The notes: generated from the letters alone by a model not told the origin. Counted from the first letter of the stretch, positions 17,863 through 28,171 are shown. The stretch is 64,000 nucleotides of DNA from Roseburia sp. AF12-17LB (GCF_003479605.1 NZ_QUHR01000003.1:186001-250000); one strand, 5' to 3'. Numbers and translations: made by a program.

Positions 17863-17914
17863 AATCCCCGGGCAAAATACTTCTCTTCCCATAAGAAGCA
17901 TTTTGCCCGGGATT
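17863..17914 (-). terminator. Intrinsic terminator of the P-loop kinase gene
   Basis: On the minus strand AATCCCGGGCAAAATGCTTCT pairs with the complement in AGAAGTATTTTGCCCGGGG, then ATTTTTTAC follows. A strong GC stem plus a U-run, 20 bp beyond the stop codon at 17934. Confidence 0.85.
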
Positions 17915-17933
17915 CCACTTTTAAACTATGTAA

Positions 17934-18536
17934 TTAGTCCTGATTGATAGTCTCATTTAAGATTCCAGTAATCTCTTTCATGGACTTTTCAAACTCTTCA
18001 TCATTGTTGTTATTGAAAATCAGTAAATCATCTTTTACATTCGGATCATGCAGGTCTTCCGGAATCTCAAAGTTACAGGATGCAATATATTCATCCCAGT
18101 GCTCTAACTTCCAATCATCACGGTCAGATGCTCTGGTAATCATTCTCTCATGAACGATTTCCGGATCTGTCTGTACCCAGATTGTTACTAATGTAGCATC
18201 TTTCTTTGCCAGCTGGGCTTTCAGGCCTTTGATATATTCCATATCACGGATTTCTCTTGTAAATGGTGCATTGATAAGAACCAGATCTTCATACTCCAAT
18301 GCCTCCAGTGCCAGATTTACGACACATTCATATTCATAATCACGAATGTTCTTCTCAAAGAAATCACTGCTTCTATTATATGGCTGTCCAGCCACTACAA
18401 AAATCTGTTTGGATAATGTAATTAAAGTATCCTTATCCAGATATACAATATGGTTTAATCTCTTTGCCAGTTCTTTTGAAATATATGTTTTCCCGCAAGC
18501 TGGCGGTGATGTTACGATAATCAGTTTCTTGCTCAT
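17934..18536 (-). CDS. P-loop kinase-like AAA-family protein
   Basis: A 200-residue cytosolic protein. The N-terminus LIIVTSPPACGKTYISKEL is a Walker A loop of the small-molecule-kinase type, with Ser in place of the usual first Gly. YLDKDTL resembles the acceptor-binding strand of kinases such as chloramphenicol phosphotransferase or zeta-like enzymes, and WVQTDPEIVHERMITRASDRDDWKL gives the lid arginines. The substrate is unknown. It is a single gene with its own promoter and a strong terminator. No antitoxin-like gene is next to it, so a zeta-toxin role is not supported. Confidence 0.75.
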   Translation of the reverse strand: MSKKLIIVTSPPACGKTYISKELAKRLNHIVYLDKDTLITLSKQIFVVAGQPYNRSSDFFEKNIRDYEYECVVNLALEALEYEDLVLINAPFTREIRDMEYIKGLKAQLAKKDATLVTIWVQTDPEIVHERMITRASDRDDWKLEHWDEYIASCNFEIPEDLHDPNVKDDLLIFNNNNDEEFEKSMKEITGILNETINQD

Positions 18537-18577
18537 TTCTACTTCTTCCTCCGTATTTCCTGTTCATTTTTCCCACT

Positions 18578-18606
18578 ATTATAAAACAGGTTTTCCGATA
18601 GAACAA
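18578..18606 (-). promoter_or_regulatory. Promoter of the P-loop kinase gene
   Basis: On the minus strand: -35 TTGTTC (18601-18606), a 17-bp spacer and a perfect -10 TATAAT (18578-18583), about 40 bp before the ATG at 18536. Confidence 0.65.
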
Positions 18607-18675
18607 GGGGTTTTTTTTACTTTTTTTCCTATTTTTTCGTAAATATGCAATATTTTTTAAGATAATAACAGCCGT

Positions 18676-18790
18676 TTATCTTAGAATTTCTCCGTTGCTT
18701 TCGATTACTTTCTTGTACCAGTAGAAGGATTTCTTTTTCGTTCTCTTCAAGGTGCCTTTCCTTCATATCGATCCAGTATAATTTCAAGGC
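18676..18790 (-). pseudogene. Remnant of a GH1 (6-phospho-beta-glucosidase-type) gene, 3' end only
   Basis: The minus-strand reading TLKRTKKKSFYWYKKVIESN then GEILR-stop is the highly characteristic C-terminus of family GH1 glycosidases. Just upstream, DRYEGK continues the family pattern in another frame, so one base has been lost near 18755. No other part of the GH1 enzyme is present. It lies just downstream of a GH3 remnant in the same orientation, so both appear to be leftovers of a deleted beta-glycoside region. Confidence 0.75.
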
Positions 18791-18820
18791 TTTCATCTTT
18801 TTCCTCTTATCCCTGTACTT

Positions 18821-19575
18821 TTATATGGTTCTTGTCTGTCGCTGATAGCAGAACGGGTCTACCGGACTCTTTCCCTTAAAGGATGACTCGCCATTTAATT
18901 TCTTTACCAGCATTTCAACGTTAAATTCATTGGCTGTATATGCATTGATAAAGGTCTCTATCATCGGCACATCCTGCATATGATACGGATTTGCAATGGA
19001 GATAAACATGGTCGGAATCTCATGGGCAAACCATGGTGCATCATATCCGATTGGTGGTCTCCCACTGCCGGTTTTCCGCTGGCACTGATGGCATCTCCTA
19101 ATACGATGGTCAGTACCTTCTTATATTTATCCTTAGAAAGTGGCAGAAGATTCTGCTCATCCTTTACCAGTGTAATTGCTTTATCGGATACCTGATATGC
19201 CATGTCAATATGCTTCTTACAACGCAAAATATCAAGGGCAGACTCATCCGGAATCAGAGTATGCGATTTCTGTTTCTCATGCAGCTTCAAAGATGCTTTT
19301 GTTGCCAAAATATAAGTAACCGCCTCATTCAGACGTTCTTCTGAAATTATGCCACTCTTAACTGCCTCTAAAACAGTCTCGTAATCCTCTTTCAGATTCT
19401 TCGTAAATAAAAGCATGTCACAGCCTGCATTGATGGATTTCGGAAGCAGCTCTTTACGTCTTCCGGCACAGCCAAAGCCTACCATATTGGTGGCATCTGT
19501 AGTAATCATTCCGTTGAAACCAAGCTTTCCTCTTAACAATCCCTGTAGCAGTTCTTTCGATAATGATGCTATATG
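18821..19575 (-). pseudogene. Remnant of a GH3 (beta-N-acetylhexosaminidase-like) gene
   Basis: Coding similarity begins abruptly at LSKELLQGLLRGKLGFNG, followed by the GH3 catalytic-region motif ITTDATNMVGF (the Asp of the TTDA stretch is the expected nucleophile). The whole N-terminal part of the barrel is missing. The frame continues to GDAISASGKPAVGDHQ. It then jumps near 19050 to another frame that carries PWFAHEIPTMFISIANPYHM through KGKSPVDPFC, the normal C-terminus. About 80-100 residues of the second domain seem deleted at the junction. The gene is 5' truncated, internally deleted and frameshifted. Confidence 0.85.
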
Positions 19576-19672
19576 CAAAAAAATGCCCTCTTTCCACACA
19601 AATTTGATTTGCACATTTATTTTATCCGGTGTATATTTTTACTGAACTGACAAAAGAAAGAAGGTCGAAAAA

Positions 19673-20272
19673 ATGGAACACATTGCAAGAAATGATGCTT
19701 TTGCATTACTGAAAAAATATAACAAAGACCCTTTTCATATTCAGCATGCGCTTACGGTTGAAGCTGTTATGAAATGGTATGCCAATGAATTAGGCTATGG
19801 CGAGGATGCTGAATACTGGGGTATCGTGGGACTGCTTCACGATATCGACTTCGAATTATATCCTGCCGAGCATTGTCTTAAGGCTCCGGAATTGTTAAAG
19901 GATGGCGGCGTTTCGGATGACATTATTCATGCGGTCTGCTCCCACGGCTACGGCATTACCGTAGAATGTGGCACAACCATTGATGTGGAACCGCTTCACG
20001 AAATGGAAAAGGTTTTATTTGCCGCAGACGAATTAACCGGTCTTATCTGGGCCGCCGCACTGATGCGTCCATCCAAGAGCACGAAAGATATGGAATTAAA
20101 ATCCTTAAAGAAGAAATATAAGAGCAAAGGCTTTGCTGCCGGATGCTCCCGTGAAGTAATTGAACGTGGTGCCGCACAGCTTGGCTGGGACTTAGAAAAA
20201 CTTCTTACCATGACACTGCAGGCAATGGCGGCAACCGAAGATGAAATCAAGGCGGAAATAGAAGCGGAATAA
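19673..20272 (+). CDS. HD-domain phosphohydrolase-like protein
   Basis: A 199-residue cytosolic protein with an HD domain: FHIQHALTVEAVMKWYA (first His), IVGLLHDIDFELYPAEHC (HD pair) and ICSHGYG-type AVCSHGYGI (third His) give the metal-binding set. The short HD family hydrolyses nucleotides or phosphoesters; the substrate is unknown. The ATG follows AGAAAGAAGGTCGAAAAA, a good binding site. It is divergent from the GH3 remnant and precedes the Rpn gene leader. Confidence 0.85.
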   Translation: MEHIARNDAFALLKKYNKDPFHIQHALTVEAVMKWYANELGYGEDAEYWGIVGLLHDIDFELYPAEHCLKAPELLKDGGVSDDIIHAVCSHGYGITVECGTTIDVEPLHEMEKVLFAADELTGLIWAAALMRPSKSTKDMELKSLKKKYKSKGFAAGCSREVIERGAAQLGWDLEKLLTMTLQAMAATEDEIKAEIEAE

Positions 20273-20282
20273 TTTTTCTGTC

Positions 20283-20311
20283 TTGCTCCTGCCCTCTTCC
20301 TATGTTAAAAT
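20283..20311 (+). promoter_or_regulatory. Candidate promoter of the Rpn gene leader
   Basis: TTGCTC (20283-20288), a 17-bp spacer and TAAAAT (20306-20311). The -35 is imperfect. It would start a leader of about 230 nt before the Rpn coding region. Confidence 0.4.
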
Positions 20312-20445
20312 GTGAAAAAGCATATATTATACAATCTATATGGCACTTTCTATAGTTCAAATCCGGTTCTGCATAGAACCCCGCATTTCTGTATCTATCT
20401 ATGCTTTTGATTCACTATTTAACTAAAAAGCAGGAGCGATACAGT

Positions 20446-20472
20446 ATGGAAATAACTGCCATTATTCGATAG
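20446..20472 (+). CDS. Putative 8-aa leader peptide MEITAIIR
   Basis: GCAGGAGCG precedes the ATG by a normal distance, and the frame is eight codons (MEITAIIR) then TAG. It sits in the leader about 80 nt before the Rpn start, just ahead of a hairpin that can hide the Rpn ribosome binding site. A translated leader that changes the fold of the downstream RNA is possible. It could also be a chance ORF. Confidence 0.35.
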   Translation: MEITAIIR

Positions 20473-20522
20473 CAGATAATCTTTTGCCACTGGATATGAT
20501 ATTTATTTTCTATTGCTGCTTA

Positions 20523-20546
20523 TCCTCCTGCCACACACAAGGAGGA
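20523..20546 (+). promoter_or_regulatory. Hairpin sequestering the Rpn ribosome binding site
   Basis: TCCTCCT (20523-20529) is exactly complementary to AGGAGGA (20540-20546), the ribosome binding site of the Rpn gene, with a 10-nt loop. The ATG follows at 20554. The fold would close the site to ribosomes until opened. Confidence 0.6.
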
Positions 20547-20553
20547 CTTGCCT

Positions 20554-21483
20554 ATGACAGGAAAAGCACATGAAGCAAATGAAACAACGAAACGCACACC
20601 GGTGGCGAACCGCAAATTTAAGGACACTGTTTTCCGGATGCTGTTTTCGGATAAGGAAGCACTATTATCCCTTTACAATGCAATTAATAACAGTCATTAC
20701 ACGGATTCCGGTGCCCTCGAAATTGTAACCCTGGAAAATGCCATTTACATGGGAATGAAGAACGATCTGGCTTTTATTCTGGACATGAATCTCTATCTAT
20801 ACGAGCATCAGTCCACAATGAATCCAAATATTCCGCTTCGGGATTTATTCTACATCGCAGCGGAATACCAGAAGCTTGTGGATAAGAAATCCCTGTATTC
20901 TTCTGCACTACAAAAAATTCCAAATCCCCATTTTATTGTATTTTATAATGGAAGCACACCGATAGATGATTGCTATACCAGCCGTTTGTCAGATGCTTTT
21001 TATCATGTAACTGACAATCCATCGTTAGAACTTATTGTTACTACATTCAATGTAAACGCAGGACACAACAACGAGTTAATGTCCCATTGCCAGATATTAA
21101 AGGAATATTCCATTTATGTTGCAAAGGTTCGTTCCTTTGCAGAACAGATGCCTTTGGATGATGCCGTACAAAAGGCTGTCACCGAATGCATTCAGGAAAA
21201 TATTCTGGCAGATTTTCTTAGGAAGAATCAGGCGGAGGTAATTGCTATGAGTATTTTTGAATATGATAAAGTTGAAGAAGAGAAAAAACTGAGAAAAGCC
21301 GAATTTGACGCCGGTGTTGAACAGGGATTAAAGCAGGGTGTTGCCCAGGGAATTGAGCAAGGATTAAAGCAGGCTTCTACCGATACCGCCCTTCGTCTAT
21401 TAAAAACAGGAAAGTTTGATGCGAAGGAAATAGCAGAACTTTGTAATCTTCCTTTAGAGGACGTTACTGCACTCATGAAATAA
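20554..21483 (+). CDS. Rpn-family recombination-promoting nuclease
   Basis: About 309 residues. The N-terminal two thirds match the Rpn/PD-(D/E)XK family: NRKFKDTVFRMLFSDKEALLSLYNAI, then NDLAFILDMNLYLYEHQS with the Asp and Glu-x-Gln of the nuclease core, then IPLRDLFYIAAEYQKLV. The C-terminus has the usual glutamine-glycine repeat run (GVEQGLKQGVAQGIEQGLKQ) and a final small helical domain. Members are DNases linked to RecA-independent recombination and, more recently, phage defence. ATG 20554 has GGAGGA at the right spacing; a TTG at 20548 is too close. The leader carries a site-hiding hairpin. Confidence 0.88.
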   Translation: MTGKAHEANETTKRTPVANRKFKDTVFRMLFSDKEALLSLYNAINNSHYTDSGALEIVTLENAIYMGMKNDLAFILDMNLYLYEHQSTMNPNIPLRDLFYIAAEYQKLVDKKSLYSSALQKIPNPHFIVFYNGSTPIDDCYTSRLSDAFYHVTDNPSLELIVTTFNVNAGHNNELMSHCQILKEYSIYVAKVRSFAEQMPLDDAVQKAVTECIQENILADFLRKNQAEVIAMSIFEYDKVEEEKKLRKAEFDAGVEQGLKQGVAQGIEQGLKQASTDTALRLLKTGKFDAKEIAELCNLPLEDVTALMK

Positions 21484-21537
21484 CTTTTATATTACATAAA
21501 TATTTGATACCCATAGAACCTGCCACCGGCAGCTCAA

Positions 21538-21583
21538 GAAACCCGCAGACCACCTGTTTTCAAACAGATAATCTGCGGGTTTC
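21538..21583. terminator. Bidirectional terminator between Rpn and atpC
   Basis: GAAACCCGCAGA pairs with TCTGCGGGTTTC, with an inner CTGTTT/AAACAG stem. It lies between the converging ends of the Rpn gene and the ATP synthase operon. Confidence 0.8.
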
Positions 21584-21590
21584 CTATTGC

Positions 21591-22007
21591 TTACTGGTAC
21601 TTGCTGGTTGCCTTCAGCCGGGTCAGGGCACGGGATAAGGATGCTCTGGAATGATAGTATTCCTGGATGCTCTGCTTCTGCCGCATCTGCTCCTCGGCAC
21701 GTTCTTTTGCTTCCCTGGCTCTGGCAACATCAATTTCTTCCGGACGCTCTGCCGTTTCTACCAGAAGCGTCACACGGTTGTTGACGATTTCCACAAAGCC
21801 CATACCAACTACTGCATATTCCCAATTTGCAGTTCCTTCCGGCTGAAAACGCATTTCACCTTCATCTATGGCAATAACCATATCCTCATGATGTGCCAGA
21901 ATCTCTTTCTGTCCATCATATTCCGGAACAATCAGTGAACGGCATCTGCCGGCATAGAATACCCGGTTCGCTGCAATTATTTTTAAATAAAATGTATTTC
22001 CTGCCAT
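21591..22007 (-). CDS. atpC: F1Fo ATP synthase subunit epsilon
   Basis: A 138-residue central-stalk subunit. The N-terminal beta sandwich shows RVFYAGRCRSLIVPEYDGQKEILAHHEDMV and the C-terminal helical hairpin VARAREAKERAEEQM. It couples gamma rotation to beta catalysis and can inhibit ATP hydrolysis through the helical domain. It is last in the operon, 56 bp after atpD, and ends at a bidirectional hairpin. Confidence 0.95.
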   Translation of the reverse strand: MAGNTFYLKIIAANRVFYAGRCRSLIVPEYDGQKEILAHHEDMVIAIDEGEMRFQPEGTANWEYAVVGMGFVEIVNNRVTLLVETAERPEEIDVARAREAKERAEEQMRQKQSIQEYYHSRASLSRALTRLKATSKYQ

Positions 22008-22062
22008 ATTTGCACCTCTTTATTCGAAAGATGTCACCAGGCGTATTCCTGCACAACATATG

Positions 22063-23475
<1,413 letters not shown>

Positions 23476-23478
23476 TTA

Positions 23479-24372
23479 TCACTGCCTCTTTTTCCGTTTC
23501 TGAGCTTTTGCTCCTGCAATGACCTCGGTTATTTCCTGGGTAATTGCTGCCTGTCTTGCACGATTATATAAGATATCCAGTTCATGGAGCATATCTTTGG
23601 CACTTTTGGTTGCTGCCTCCATTGCCATCATTCTTGCGTTCTGCTCGCAGGAATAAGACTCAACTAACGCTCCATAGATGAAACCAACTACATAATCCGG
23701 TACAATTCGATCCATCACTGCCTCCGGAGATGGTTTCAACGCCAGTTCCTCCATCGGAATATCTGCAGGCAGTTTCACGTTAAAACTTGCTTTCTTCAGT
23801 GGGAGCAGCTGTCTGATCTGTGTCTCCTCCTGAATTGCATTGACCATGCTGGTATAGATGATATAGACTTCATCTAACTCTTCTTTCCGGTACAGCTCCA
23901 GAAGTTCCTCTGCAATATTTCTTGCACGGTTCAGTGTCGGATTCTGTACGGTATAGTGGAACTGCTTATCAATCTCAATTCCACGCTGTTCAAAATAGTG
24001 ACGGCCTAACTCACCTAATACAAACAGTTTGTTATTTTTATGTGCTTTCAAATGCTCCTCTGCAAGCTTTAATACATTATGATTATAGGAACCTGCCAGT
24101 CCCTTATCTGCTGTAATAACAATATAACCAACCATGCGCTCTTCCGGTTTCTTATCTTCATTTGTCTTAAAATAAATATCTTCAATATCCGGAAGATGTC
24201 TTAAGATTCTGCTCATTTCTGACTGCAGGGTAAAGAAATAAGGTTCTGTGTCCGAAAGCATTTTCTTTGATTTCTTCAGCTTCGAAGAAGAAATCATATA
24301 CATTGCATTGGTAATCTTCAATGTATCATTGATACTCTTCATCCGATCCTGAATTTCCTTTGCATTTGCCAT
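23479..24372 (-). CDS. atpG: F1Fo ATP synthase subunit gamma
   Basis: A 297-residue rotor shaft protein. The N-terminal helix IQDRMKSINDTLKITNAMYM, the conserved ITADKGLAGSYNHN and the C-terminal helix MAMEAATKSAKDMLHEL are diagnostic. It fits between atpA and atpD with an 18-bp gap to atpA. Confidence 0.97.
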   Translation of the reverse strand: MANAKEIQDRMKSINDTLKITNAMYMISSSKLKKSKKMLSDTEPYFFTLQSEMSRILRHLPDIEDIYFKTNEDKKPEERMVGYIVITADKGLAGSYNHNVLKLAEEHLKAHKNNKLFVLGELGRHYFEQRGIEIDKQFHYTVQNPTLNRARNIAEELLELYRKEELDEVYIIYTSMVNAIQEETQIRQLLPLKKASFNVKLPADIPMEELALKPSPEAVMDRIVPDYVVGFIYGALVESYSCEQNARMMAMEAATKSAKDMLHELDILYNRARQAAITQEITEVIAGAKAQKRKKRQ

Positions 24373-24390
24373 AACAACACCTGCTCATTC

Positions 24391-25902
24391 CTATTGATTT
24401 CTACTGTCTTCGAATTCTTTTGCAGCCGCAATAATCTTATCGGTCAGTTCATCGGAAAGCACTTTGGTCTCTTCGATTTCCCTGCCGATTTCCGGATGCT
24501 TCAAATCCATGTATTCAAGCATTTCATTCTGATACTGTTTTACATTCTTTGTTTCTACTTTATCAAATACACCATGGTTTGCCATACACAGTGTCTCTAC
24601 CTGCTCATGCAGGGAAAGCGGATTGCAAAGCGGCTGTTTTAAAAGCTCCATCAGTGCTTTTCCATGCTGTAACTGTGCCTTGGTCATATCATCAAGGTCC
24701 GATGCAAACTGGGTAAATACTTCCATCTCACGATACTGTGCCAGGTCGATACGGATACTTCCGGATGCCTTCTTCATTGCCTTGGTCTGTGCAGCACCAC
24801 CGACACGGGATACGGACAAACCAACGTTGACTGCCGGACGCATACCTGAGAAGAAAAGGTTACTCTCTAAGAAAATCTGTCCGTCTGTAATTGAAATTAC
24901 GTTTGTCGGAATGTATGCAGATACATCTCCTGCCTGTGTCTCAATGATTGGAAGCGCGGTAATGGAACCACCACCTAATTCATCGCTCAGACGGCTGGAA
25001 CGCTCTAACAATCTGGAATGTAAGTAGAATACGTCACCAGGATAAGCTTCACGTCCCGGAGAACGCTCTAACAACAGAGAAATTGCACGATATGCTACCG
25101 CATGTTTGGATAAATCATCATATACGATTAACACATCTTTTCCCTGATGCATAAAGTACTCTGCCATTGCAGTTCCTGCATATGGTGCGATGTACTGCAT
25201 GGATGCTGGATCACTTGCAGTTGAGGAAACCACAATGGAATAATCCATTGCATCATGCTTGGTCAGTGTAGATACGATTTTTGCTACACTGGACGCCTTC
25301 TGGCCGATGGCAACATAGATACAGATTACTCCTTTGCCTTTCTGGTTAATGATGGTATCTGTCGCAATGGAGGTCTTTCCGGTCTGACGGTCTCCGATAA
25401 TTAACTCTCGCTGTCCTCTACCAATTGGGAACATGGAGTCAATGGACAAGATTCCTGTTTCCATTGGTGTATTTACTGATTTACGTTCTACAATGCCCGG
25501 TGCTTCCTCTTCGATTGGACGATAATCATCTTCCTTAATCTCGCCCTTTCCATCAATCGGCTCACCTAATGCATTAATGATTCTTCCAACAAAGCCTTCC
25601 CCTACCGGGATTCCAGCCTTCTTCTTTGTACGAACTACTTTGGTTCCTTCTTTGATTCCGGTATCGCGGCCGAATAAAATAACACCAATTTCATTCTGTC
25701 TGATATCCTGTACCATTCCTTTTACACCATTATCAAATACTACGATTTCGCCATACATTGCATGGTCGATTCCGTAAATGGTTGCAATTCCGTCACCGAC
25801 CCAGATTACGGAACCGGTTTCACGACTGGATTCATCCCAGTCAAATTCTTCTATCTCGCTTTGGATAATCGAGATTATGTCTGCAGCACTAATTGCGCCC
25901 AC
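24391..25902 (-). CDS. atpA: F1Fo ATP synthase subunit alpha
   Basis: A regulatory nucleotide-binding subunit, about 503 residues. Walker [14 protein letters not shown], the [17 protein letters not shown] segment [15 protein letters not shown] and the [20 protein letters not shown] motif are intact. The reading frame opens at a GTG overlapping the atpH stop (25911), but a GGGAGGTGA site sits five bases before the GTG at 25902, which I take as the true start. Translation is coupled to atpH. Confidence 0.97.
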   Translation of the reverse strand: MGAISAADIISIIQSEIEEFDWDESSRETGSVIWVGDGIATIYGIDHAMYGEIVVFDNGVKGMVQDIRQNEIGVILFGRDTGIKEGTKVVRTKKKAGIPVGEGFVGRIINALGEPIDGKGEIKEDDYRPIEEEAPGIVERKSVNTPMETGILSIDSMFPIGRGQRELIIGDRQTGKTSIATDTIINQKGKGVICIYVAIGQKASSVAKIVSTLTKHDAMDYSIVVSSTASDPASMQYIAPYAGTAMAEYFMHQGKDVLIVYDDLSKHAVAYRAISLLLERSPGREAYPGDVFYLHSRLLERSSRLSDELGGGSITALPIIETQAGDVSAYIPTNVISITDGQIFLESNLFFSGMRPAVNVGLSVSRVGGAAQTKAMKKASGSIRIDLAQYREMEVFTQFASDLDDMTKAQLQHGKALMELLKQPLCNPLSLHEQVETLCMANHGVFDKVETKNVKQYQNEMLEYMDLKHPEIGREIEETKVLSDELTDKIIAAAKEFEDSRNQ

Positions 25903-25907
25903 AGGCT

Positions 25908-26426
25908 TCACCTCCCTGTTAATTTTCTTTCCAACTGACGTAAGCGGCCTTCATAGCTTCTGTCATATTCTTTATGATGAACCTTGATGACATATCCGCC
26001 CAGAAGACTCTCATCTTCTTTTTCTGTCAGAACAATCTCACAGTCCGGATATTTTTCCGTAAGAATCTTTCTTGCCTCTGCTTCTTCCTGTGGCTTTGGT
26101 GTACCTGCACAGGTCAGTTCTGCACGCAGGATATGATTCTGTCTGTCCCAATAGAGATAAAATGCTTCCAGTATATCGCTGATTTCTTCGATATAACCCA
26201 GTCTGCACATCACTTTGGTATAATTTACAAGCACTTTGGATAATCCTGCATTCTGATATACTTTCTCTATTATGGCATCTTTCTTATGTATGGAAATTAC
26301 CGGGCTTGTAAGAACCTTAAGCAGTTCCGGTGTAAGCTCATACAGCTTACGAAGGGTATCTGCTTCCTGTCTTGTGGCACCCAGCCGATACAATACCTTT
26401 GCGTTATTTACTGCTTCCTGTGTCAT
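25908..26426 (-). CDS. atpH: F1Fo ATP synthase subunit delta
   Basis: A peripheral stalk subunit of about 172 residues. [18 protein letters not shown] and the C-terminal [22 protein letters not shown] are the family signatures. It joins the b-subunit dimer to the top of F1. Three in-frame ATGs lie at 26435-26426; AGGTG placed six bases before the last favours ATG 26426. It overlaps the end of atpF and abuts atpA. Confidence 0.94.
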   Translation of the reverse strand: MTQEAVNNAKVLYRLGATRQEADTLRKLYELTPELLKVLTSPVISIHKKDAIIEKVYQNAGLSKVLVNYTKVMCRLGYIEEISDILEAFYLYWDRQNHILRAELTCAGTPKPQEEAEARKILTEKYPDCEIVLTEKEDESLLGGYVIKVHHKEYDRSYEGRLRQLERKLTGR

Positions 26427-26856
26427 GAGCATCACCTGTTTTCATAATTTTCCGTGCAGCGATGACTGCCAGTTTGGCAATCTCAGCCTGAGCTGCCTGC
26501 TGTGCCTTTTCCTGCTCGTTTGCAATATCTTCCTTGGCTTTTTCTAACATATGCTCAGTCTCTTCCCGGGTCTTCTCTACCGAGCGTGCATGCTCTTCTT
26601 CTGCTCTTGCTCTGGCATCAATAATAATCTGGTCTGCCTCCGTTCTTGCATCCGATAAGCGTTCTTCATAATCTGCCTTTAATTTTCTGGCATCTTCTTC
26701 GCTTTTCTTTGCATCGTCGAACTGCTTCTTTACCATTTCTTCTCTTGCCTCAATCACATTCATGACTCTCTGATAAAGAAATTTACGAAAGACTACATAT
26801 AATACCAGCAGATTTACAACGGTCCATAAGATATTCCAAAAATTAATGCTAAGCAT
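26404..26856 (-). CDS. atpF: F1Fo ATP synthase subunit b
   Basis: A 150-residue stator subunit. One N-terminal membrane helix (INFWNILWTVVNLLVLYVVFR) is followed by a long charged coiled coil (about 30-145) with many Glu, Lys and Ala. It anchors delta and alpha to subunit a. It lies 33 bp after atpE and overlaps atpH. Confidence 0.95.
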   Translation of the reverse strand: MLSINFWNILWTVVNLLVLYVVFRKFLYQRVMNVIEAREEMVKKQFDDAKKSEEDARKLKADYEERLSDARTEADQIIIDARARAEEEHARSVEKTREETEHMLEKAKEDIANEQEKAQQAAQAEIAKLAVIAARKIMKTGDAHDTGSSK

Positions 26857-26889
26857 TTCCCGTACCTGCCTTTCTATAATCTTTCTTTA

Positions 26890-27120
26890 TTATTTTAAGA
26901 AGAGGATGATTAACAATGCGATAACGAATCCGTAAATAGCAGTTGCCTCTGCCAATGCACATCCAAGAAGAAGTGATTTGCTGATTTTGCTCTCTGCTTC
27001 CGGCTGTCTTGCAATTGCATCTACTGCGGATGATGTTGCTTTTCCAATTCCAAGTCCTGCTCCAATACCTGTTAATACTGCGATACCTGCTCCGATTGCT
27101 ACTAATAATGTTGATGACAT
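26890..27120 (-). CDS. atpE: F1Fo ATP synthase subunit c
   Basis: A 76-residue proteolipid with two membrane helices joined by the polar loop ARQPEA. The ion-binding carboxylate is the Glu in CALAEATAIYGF. Sodium-type c subunits carry Gln in helix 1 and Ser/Thr right after the Glu. Here the helix-1 position reads Ile (GLGIGKA) and the residue after Glu is Ala, so proton coupling is the better reading. The start is taken at the second Met (MSSTLL), after MHI. Confidence 0.95.
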   Translation of the reverse strand: MSSTLLVAIGAGIAVLTGIGAGLGIGKATSSAVDAIARQPEAESKISKSLLLGCALAEATAIYGFVIALLIILFLK

Positions 27121-27175
27121 AATATGCACTCCTTTTCTTTTCTACTTTTTTGTTTCTCTTTTTGTTTTTTCTTCC

Positions 27176-27871
27176 CTATTCGGTTGCTTCTTTGACGAAC
27201 AATGCGGTCAGAAATACGAATACATATGCCTGAATCAATCCGTCAAAAATGTCAAAATAACAGCTAAATACTGCTGGCAGAATTGCCGGTACTACCATTT
27301 TCAGCAATTCCATAATGACAAATGAACCTAATACATTTCCAAAAAGTCGCATACACAGCGACAATGGTTTGATAAAGACCTCCAGAATATTGATTGGAAG
27401 TACTACCGGCATCGGCTCTGCAAAACTCTTAAGCCAGCCCTTCGTTCCTTTCCTGCGGATACCCGCCATCTCAATCAATATGATACTCATCAGGGACAAT
27501 GCTGCAGTAACATTCATATCCTTGGTCGGTGGTTTAAATCCCAGCAGACCGATTAAGTTGGCAATTCCAATATAGATTGCCACCGTCATAAGATAAGGAA
27601 TATACTGCTTTCCTTTTTCGCCTATGGTATCCCGGAAGAAGTTATTCAACCCGTTTACAGCCGTTTCCAGAATAATCTGTCTGCGTCCCGGATGTTCCAC
27701 ACTTAAGTTCCTGGTCAGGAGTATGCACAGCACAATAACTACTGCCATGATAATCCAGGTTACTACTACGGATTCATAAATGGGAATGCCTCCAAAAATT
27801 GGAATTGTAAATACCGTTTCACAGTTCAATTCTTCCATCAGGCTATTTACCAGAGCATCCATCTGTCTCAC
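27176..27871 (-). CDS. atpB: F1Fo ATP synthase subunit a
   Basis: A 231-residue membrane stator. The essential Arg is in SLCMRLFGNVLGSF and the later helix has GLIQAYVFVFLTALFV. It forms the ion half-channels against the c-ring. It is the first gene of the operon; no atpI-like gene precedes it, and the roughly 300-bp upstream gap is A/T-rich. Confidence 0.96.
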   Translation of the reverse strand: MRQMDALVNSLMEELNCETVFTIPIFGGIPIYESVVVTWIIMAVVIVLCILLTRNLSVEHPGRRQIILETAVNGLNNFFRDTIGEKGKQYIPYLMTVAIYIGIANLIGLLGFKPPTKDMNVTAALSLMSIILIEMAGIRRKGTKGWLKSFAEPMPVVLPINILEVFIKPLSLCMRLFGNVLGSFVIMELLKMVVPAILPAVFSCYFDIFDGLIQAYVFVFLTALFVKEATE

Positions 27872-28081
27872 TTCCTTCTGCTGCTCTAAGGCATTTTTAA
27901 ATCGTTAAAATTCTAACAAGAAAAAAATGCAAACGCAACCGTTTTCTTCCTGCAAAAATAGGTCTGACCATTTGCTGTTTTTTCGTGTAAATATTCCATA
28001 TTCTTCTGCAATTTTTGCCAGTTTTTTGGTTGTTTTTTTATGCAATTTGTACACTTGCGTCAATTTGTATATTTTGGTATT
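27872..28081 (-). promoter_or_regulatory. A/T-rich leader upstream of the ATP synthase operon
   Basis: About 210 bp without a gene. A weak candidate promoter on the minus strand is TTGACG (about 28049-28054) with TAAAAA 17 bp on. I see no convincing riboswitch or small ORF. The long leader must contain the atp promoter. Confidence 0.4.
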
Positions 28082-28131
28082 AAAAAAATGCAGAAATTTC
28101 CTGTTTTTTCACAAACATTTTCTGCATTTTT
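28082..28131 (-). terminator. Terminator after the rhodanese-like gene
   Basis: On the minus strand AAAAATGCAGAAA pairs with TTTCTGCATTTTT and runs into TTTTTTTA. It separates the rhodanese gene from the ATP synthase leader. Confidence 0.85.
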
Positions 28132-28171
28132 CTTATTCTTTATAGACTTTATACAATTTTAATCATTAAGC

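Noticed and set aside
17934..18536. Zeta-toxin-like kinase of a toxin-antitoxin pair
   Set aside because: No antitoxin gene is adjacent; the gene is monocistronic with its own promoter and terminator.
18646..18804. ORF starting MKALKLYWIDMKERH with an AGAGGAAAAAG site
   Set aside because: It runs in another frame over the GH1 remnant, whose own frame is clearly recognisable; most likely chance.
27872..28171. atpI or small ORF ahead of atpB
   Set aside because: The gap has only A/T-rich sequence, a weak promoter and a terminator; no coding pattern is seen.
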